From the NCBI GenBank assembly GCA_900759325.1, contig CAAEUW010000057.1, positions 1 to 27,578 on the forward strand: a DNA stretch of 27,578 nt, in the 5' to 3' direction. The position numbers and the translations under genes were made by a program. This stretch comes from an uncultured Peptostreptococcus sp. (GTDB lineage: Bacteria > Bacillota > Clostridia > Peptostreptococcales > Peptostreptococcaceae). This document shows, piece by piece, positions 23,334 through 27,578 of the stretch. Under the pieces are notes generated by a model. It did no database searches. It was not told the DNA's origin and saw only the letters and a program-made list of their open reading frames with translations. Each line of letters begins with the position of its first letter. Position 1 is the stretch's first letter.

Positions 23334-25010
23334 TTAGAACAGACCAGATATTACACCCTTTTCATCAACATCTATCCTTAGGGCTGCTGGCTGCTTTGGT
23401 AGGCCTGGCATCTTCATGATTGCCCCAGTCAATACAACTATAAAGCCCGCACCTGCTGATACATTAGCCTCTCTTACATTTATCCTAAATCCTGATGGTC
23501 TACCAAGCTTAGTCTGGTCATCAGATAGGGAATACTGAGTCTTGGCCACACATACAGGTAACTTACCAAAACCTAAGTCTTCAAGTTCCTTGATCTGCTT
23601 GTTGGCCTCTGCTGTGTAGTCCACACCGTCAGCACCATATATCCTAGTAGCTATGGCATTTAGCTTGTCCTTGATTGACATATCATCATCATAGCAGTAC
23701 TCAAACTGGTTGTCTGCCTGGTCTATCAGCTTAAGGACTTCCTTAGCAACCTCAAGGCCACCTTCTCCACCCTTAGCCCAAACCTCTGATAGGGCTACAT
23801 TTACCCCTAGCTCGTTGCACTTGTCCTCAACTAGCTTTAGCTCTGCCTCTGTATCAAGAGGGAACCTATTTATTGCAACTACTGCAGGTAACTTGTATAC
23901 CTGGGTAATATTTTCTATATGCTTTAGTAGGTTTGGAAGACCTGCCTCTAGGGCCTCTAGGTTTTCCTCATTTAGCTGGTCCTTTGGTACTCCACCATTG
24001 TACTTCAAGGCTCTAACAGTAGCTACTATCACCACTGCATCCGGTCTAATTCCAGCCTTCCTACACTTGATATCTAAGAACTTTTCAGCACCAAGGTCTG
24101 CACCAAAGCCTGCCTCAGTTACCACATAGTCACTCATATGTAGGGCCATCTTTGTAGCAATTATAGAGTTACAACCATGGGCTATATTGGCAAATGGTCC
24201 ACCGTGGATAATAGCTGGTGTACCTTCTAGGGTCTGAACTAGGTTAGGCTTAAGGGCATCCTTTAGGACTGCTGCCATGGCACCATTAGCACCTAGGTCC
24301 CTAGCTGTAACTGGCTTACCATCATATGTATAGGCAACAACTATATCGCCTAGTTTTTCCTTTAGTTCACCTATATTATTTGAAAGGCAGAAGGTAGCCA
24401 TGATTTCAGATGCAACCGTGATATCAAAGCCATCCTCCCTAGTTACACCGTCTACCTTCTTACCAAGACCATCAACGACATTTCTTAGCTGTCTATCGTT
24501 CATGTCTACACACCTTCTCCACGTAATCCTCTTAGGGTTGATATTTAATTCATTGCCCTGGTATACATGGTTGTCTAGCATAGCTGCCAAAAGGTTATTG
24601 GCCGCCCCGATAGCATGCATATCACCTGTAAAGTGTAGGTTTATATCCTCCATAGGTATTACCTGGGCATAACCACCACCGGCTGCCCCACCCTTGATAC
24701 CAAAAACTGGACCCATGGATGGCTCTCTAAGAGCTGTTATTACATTCTTGCCCAACTTGGCCAAGGCATCTGCCACACCGATTGATGTAGTTGTCTTACC
24801 CTCACCAGCCGGAGTAGGATTGATGGCAGTTGTAAGGATTAGCTTACCCTTCCTGTCCTCTGTCCTATCCAATACATTATAGTCAATCTTGGCCTTATAC
24901 TTACCATAAAGCTCAATATCATCCTCACTTAAATTAATCTTCTTGGCGATATCTCTGATATCCTGTGCCACTGCTTCCTGTGCAATTTCAATATCTGATT
25001 TGAAACTCAT
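23334..25010 (-). CDS. fhs: Formate-tetrahydrofolate ligase
   Basis: The 558-residue protein has the full length of this enzyme and its signatures: TPAGEGKTTTSIG at 66-78 (ATP-binding loop), REPSMGPVFGIKGGAAGGGYAQV-type motif at about 93-115, and DMNDRQLRN. It joins formate to tetrahydrofolate using ATP, making 10-formyl-tetrahydrofolate for one-carbon metabolism, in purine synthesis and, in many anaerobes, in glycine or purine fermentation or the acetyl-CoA pathway. No other Wood-Ljungdahl gene is in view, so a general one-carbon role is the safer reading. GGAGG lies ahead of the ATG. The gene has its own promoter (25133-25161), a leader of about 110 bases with a hairpin, and a terminator. 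Confidence 0.96.
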   Translation of the reverse strand: MSFKSDIEIAQEAVAQDIRDIAKKINLSEDDIELYGKYKAKIDYNVLDRTEDRKGKLILTTAINPTPAGEGKTTTSIGVADALAKLGKNVITALREPSMGPVFGIKGGAAGGGYAQVIPMEDINLHFTGDMHAIGAANNLLAAMLDNHVYQGNELNINPKRITWRRCVDMNDRQLRNVVDGLGKKVDGVTREDGFDITVASEIMATFCLSNNIGELKEKLGDIVVAYTYDGKPVTARDLGANGAMAAVLKDALKPNLVQTLEGTPAIIHGGPFANIAHGCNSIIATKMALHMSDYVVTEAGFGADLGAEKFLDIKCRKAGIRPDAVVIVATVRALKYNGGVPKDQLNEENLEALEAGLPNLLKHIENITQVYKLPAVVAINRFPLDTEAELKLVEDKCNELGVNVALSEVWAKGGEGGLEVAKEVLKLIDQADNQFEYCYDDDMSIKDKLNAIATRIYGADGVDYTAEANKQIKELEDLGFGKLPVCVAKTQYSLSDDQTKLGRPSGFRINVREANVSAGAGFIVVLTGAIMKMPGLPKQPAALRIDVDEKGVISGLF

Positions 25011-25052
25011 TACTATACACCTCCGTGAAAATTCAATACTAGTAATTTGGTA

Positions 25053-25077
25053 AAGCTATTTTCATACAATATAGCTT
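25053..25077 (-). promoter_or_regulatory. Hairpin in the fhs leader
   Basis: AAGCTAT (25053-25059) pairs with ATAGCTT (25071-25077) about 40 bases before the start codon. It could affect translation or stability. It does not match the tetrahydrofolate riboswitch pattern as I know it. Confidence 0.35.
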
Positions 25078-25132
25078 TTTTAAACTTGATAGTTCGTTTA
25101 TTTTCGAATATTTTTATATTTTTTCTAATTAT

Positions 25133-25161
25133 AGTATAGGTTATATGGCCTTCTAAGTCAA
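25133..25161 (-). promoter_or_regulatory. Promoter for fhs
   Basis: On the minus strand TTGACT (25161-25156), a 17-base spacer and TATACT (25138-25133) give a good sigma-A-type promoter about 120 bases before the start. Confidence 0.75.
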
Positions 25162-25211
25162 TATAATTCTATTAATTTAATCATTAACAAAATACCTATA
25201 CATACTTGCAC

Positions 25212-26354
25212 TTAGTTGTCATCAAGGGCCCTCATACATGCCTGGGTAACCTCATCTGTAGGGTCTATCTCATAGGCCCTTCCAATATAATACCTGGCCT
25301 CATCTTCCTCACCATTATGTAGGTAGGCCATGCCTAGATTACAAAGAATCTCCGGATCATCCTTTTTTAGCTTGGATGCCCTGGTTAAATAGTCAATAGC
25401 TCCTGGCATATTAGCCTCCTGGGCAAGACAAAGGGCCATCTCTACAAGAGTATCTACCTGGGTTGGTCTTGTAATCAGGATTTTTTCTAGGTAGGACTTG
25501 GCCTGGCCAAGGTCTCCCAGTGACTTGTAGGCTAAACTGATGATAAACAAAAGATTCCACCAGTCTGGATACTGATTTTCTAGGTCTAGCAGGTCCTCTA
25601 GTGCCTCTTGGGCCTGACCCTGGAATACAAGGTTGTAGGCCTTTTCATACCTTACTTTGTGGTCGATCTTTGATAGGTTTTCCATAATATCTGCCCTTGA
25701 CTCCTCATCTATACCTAGGTCTAGGGCCCTGTCCCAAGTCAGTTTGGCCTTAGTAAACTGATTTTGGTTGGAATAATGGAAGCCTAGCTGGTAGTAGGCA
25801 AGAGCAAAGCTATCATCAATATCCAAAATCTTCTCTAGACTAGCCAAGGCCTCTAAAAGAAAGTCATTCATGGCCTTTATATCTTCATCCTTTTGGTATT
25901 TAAGGCTTAGTTCCTGACAAATAATGGCATATTGGTATAGGGCCATGACATCGTCTGGATCCATCCTTAGGTAGGCCCTGATATATACTAGGGCATCCCT
26001 TAGCTCTCCCCTACTAAAGGCCTGGTTGGACATATATCCCATATATTCCATATAGTCAAAGTTGGCCTTCCTGGCAAAGGTCTCAATCAGATCATCATAC
26101 TCCACATTATATACAAAGTCAGGGTCTATACCCTCTAAGTATAGCATGGCATCAATCATCGACATCATATTGAGCTCCTCCTGGGCTTTCTTGTCCTTGA
26201 TTGACTTGACTAGAACATTTGACTTAATAGGTAGCTTGATGCCCTCCTTAGGCGGTACATAGCCCATCAAATCAAGGTCCTCTGATTCATCTATTGTAAT
26301 AAAGACCAATTCCTCAGTCTTGTCTAGTATATACTTGTCTAATCTATTTTTCAT
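25212..26354 (-). CDS. Tetratricopeptide-repeat protein
   Basis: The 380-residue cytoplasmic protein is composed mainly of TPR helix pairs from about residue 110 onward, for example SFALAYYQLGFHYSNQNQFT, WWNLLFIISLAYKSLGDLGQ and PEILCNLGMAYLHNGEEDEA. The first 100 residues form a separate acidic region (KTEELVFITIDESEDLDLMG). No catalytic motif or signal peptide is present. I place the start at ATG 26354 with AAGGGAG five bases upstream; a GTG at 26369 would lie in front of that site. TPR arrays bind other proteins, and the partner is not known. It follows an unrecognised gene by 79 bases in the same orientation, and the two may form an operon. Confidence 0.8.
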   Translation of the reverse strand: MKNRLDKYILDKTEELVFITIDESEDLDLMGYVPPKEGIKLPIKSNVLVKSIKDKKAQEELNMMSMIDAMLYLEGIDPDFVYNVEYDDLIETFARKANFDYMEYMGYMSNQAFSRGELRDALVYIRAYLRMDPDDVMALYQYAIICQELSLKYQKDEDIKAMNDFLLEALASLEKILDIDDSFALAYYQLGFHYSNQNQFTKAKLTWDRALDLGIDEESRADIMENLSKIDHKVRYEKAYNLVFQGQAQEALEDLLDLENQYPDWWNLLFIISLAYKSLGDLGQAKSYLEKILITRPTQVDTLVEMALCLAQEANMPGAIDYLTRASKLKKDDPEILCNLGMAYLHNGEEDEARYYIGRAYEIDPTDEVTQACMRALDDN

Positions 26355-26433
26355 ACTTGCTCCCTTCACGCTTTATATTTATAATAAGATTTCTTTTTCA
26401 AGCGTCTTTATATATATGATTATACCCAAAAAA

Positions 26434-27405
26434 TTATTCCTTAATGGTATATGTCATGGTATACAAACCTGACTTGGTCTCTAGCCTTACTATATAGGTA
26501 TTGCCATCTCTTAGCTTGTCGACAATCCTATACCTGTTTAAAATCGGGTCTTTCGCTTGGTATCCCACCTCTTCCTTTAAGAAGTGCCTAGGAGATGACT
26601 TGACCTGGTACTTACGACTGATCTTTTTCCTGTTTCGTAGGTCTACTAGGTAGTCTGCCATAGAAAGTACAAAGGTCTCACTCTCTTGGTCTTGTCTTTC
26701 AGGATTTGAGTCATTTTTGTCGTAGTCAAGCAGGATAGCAAGTAGGCCTGATAGGCTGTCCTTACCAATATTACCATCTACTAGGGCTCCTAGGAGGTCG
26801 AGTAGGTCTGGACTCTCAAGGTCATATTTAAAACCGTCCAGTCCCTCTAAGTGGTCTATCAGCCTGTGAACCTTCTCTATATATTTTATCTTCTTTAGCT
26901 GGAAACCTATGGTTTCCTTCTTTGATTCCTTTATTAGGTTATAGGATACTAGCTTGTCTTTTATATCCTTAAATATTTGGACCCTATCTCCCTCTTGACT
27001 TGGTTCTCCTGACCTAATATAAGCCCTTATAAGACTATCAAGGATAAATACCTCTATTATGTAGTTATCTAGGCTCTCAGGGGTCGTGTAGAAGGTCATA
27101 AGCTTATTTATAAGGTCTATCAAGCATGATTCATATGCTTGGTAGGACCTGTTGGCCAAGATAATACCTAGGAAGAAGGACAAGGGGCACCTATCATCCT
27201 TAGATCCATAGGAGTTGAAGTAGACCAGCTCATCATAAAGCCTATCTACATCGAAGTTAATAGGTCCATTAGACCTGTTGTCTAGGACCTTTGTCCCTAT
27301 TAGGATAAGCCTATTTGTTGGCAGGGATAGGTCCAGCTTGCCGGCCTGGTCTAGCTCGTAGGACCCGGTGTATAGTTCTTTAATTATTAGGTCTGTATTT
27401 TGCAT
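26434..27405 (-). CDS. Hypothetical protein, 323 residues
   Basis: I do not recognise the family. From ATG 27405 (AAGGAGGG seven bases upstream) the protein begins MQNTDLIIKELYTGSYELDQ. The frame extends a further 21 codons upstream, but those would span the ribosome binding site and are not likely translated. The protein is soluble, rich in Leu, Asp and Lys, and mostly helical to about residue 250 (for example LSFFLGIILANRSYQAYESC and LIDHLEGLDGFKYDLESPDL). A basic linker, RNRKKISRKYQVKSSPRH, follows, and then a short beta-rich end (YRIVDKLRDGNTYIVRLETK). No signal peptide or membrane segment is visible. Pairing with the TPR gene downstream suggests a shared function. Confidence 0.65.
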   Translation of the reverse strand: MQNTDLIIKELYTGSYELDQAGKLDLSLPTNRLILIGTKVLDNRSNGPINFDVDRLYDELVYFNSYGSKDDRCPLSFFLGIILANRSYQAYESCLIDLINKLMTFYTTPESLDNYIIEVFILDSLIRAYIRSGEPSQEGDRVQIFKDIKDKLVSYNLIKESKKETIGFQLKKIKYIEKVHRLIDHLEGLDGFKYDLESPDLLDLLGALVDGNIGKDSLSGLLAILLDYDKNDSNPERQDQESETFVLSMADYLVDLRNRKKISRKYQVKSSPRHFLKEEVGYQAKDPILNRYRIVDKLRDGNTYIVRLETKSGLYTMTYTIKE

Positions 27406-27471
27406 AGACCAACCCTCCTTTTTATAGTTATTTAAGCTATATTTTATCATATATTTTAATAATATCATAGC

Positions 27472-27500
27472 TTATGACCTATATTCTGGCTCTATGTCAA
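27472..27500 (-). promoter_or_regulatory. Possible promoter for the unrecognised gene ending at 26434
   Basis: On the minus strand a perfect TTGACA (27500-27495) is followed after 17 bases by TCATAA (27477-27472), a weak -10 box. It lies about 70 bases before the start codon. Confidence 0.4.
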
Positions 27501-27553
27501 ATAACGTTGGTGATAATTTAAATCAATAAAATCTATTAAATTATGCGGCAGCA

Positions 27554-27578
27554 TCCATAGCAAACTTATAGCTATGGA
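27554..27578. repeat. Inverted repeat at the right edge
   Basis: TCCATAGC (27554-27561) pairs with GCTATGGA (27571-27578) around a nine-base loop, ending exactly at the window edge. It may be the terminator of a gene that lies outside the window, or part of a longer structure. Confidence 0.45.

Noticed and set aside
25011..25132. Possible tetrahydrofolate riboswitch in the fhs leader
   Set aside because: The leader is A/T-rich with one simple 7-base hairpin; the G-rich conserved arms of the known THF riboswitch are not visible.
1..27578. CRISPR arrays, tRNA or rRNA genes, intact insertion sequences
   Set aside because: I saw no regularly spaced repeats, no cloverleaf with a CCA-type end, no rRNA-like conserved segments, and no transposase.

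Overview
The window looks like chromosomal DNA from a low-GC Gram-positive anaerobe of the Clostridia, plausibly Peptostreptococcaceae. The reasons are frequent ATA, CTA and AGG codons, GGAGG-type ribosome binding sites before nearly every gene, rho-independent terminators, a sortase-type surface protein, formate-tetrahydrofolate ligase, BrnQ, MscL, NiaR and the small DUF1659/DUF2922/YvrJ set. The genus is an inference from gene content and codon style only.

Two blocks are evident. Positions 1-5560 are an accessory region that is visibly richer in A/T, and its genes run mostly on the plus strand. It holds the 5' end of a membrane-protein gene running off the left edge (minus strand), a small unknown protein, an orphan nuclease-like protein related to the N-terminal domain of type I restriction HsdR subunits, two lipoproteins, a small zinc-ribbon protein, and two decayed phage or island genes. 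The decayed genes are an S24-type repressor tail whose catalytic serine codon reads as leucine, and a tyrosine integrase with both a frameshift and an internal deletion. This looks like a degraded prophage or integrative island.

From 5576 to the right edge every gene lies on the minus strand. In order of coordinate: NADH oxidase/CoA-disulfide-reductase family flavoprotein, universal stress protein, branched-chain amino-acid transporter BrnQ, then a compact cluster transcribed niaR, TatD-like hydrolase, ABC exporter, Rrf2 regulator, membrane-anchored C39-like peptidase. Then come MscL, a VWA protein with its MoxR ATPase, a GH25 muramidase fused to an unusual helical N-terminal region, and a DUF1659-DUF2922-YvrJ operon. 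The YvrJ gene is only 48 codons. The right part holds a sortase-anchored protein with three SpaA/Cna_B-like domains, formate-tetrahydrofolate ligase, a TPR protein and an unrecognised protein.

Well-spaced sigma-A-type promoters and strong terminators divide the right-hand block into short transcription units. The most interesting neighbourhood is 19206-21539. There a muramidase with no signal peptide and an apparent helix-turn-helix segment sits next to an operon ending in a tiny one-helix membrane protein with holin-like layout. Several cell-envelope genes (C39-like peptidase, muramidase, MscL, surface protein) share this stretch of chromosome.
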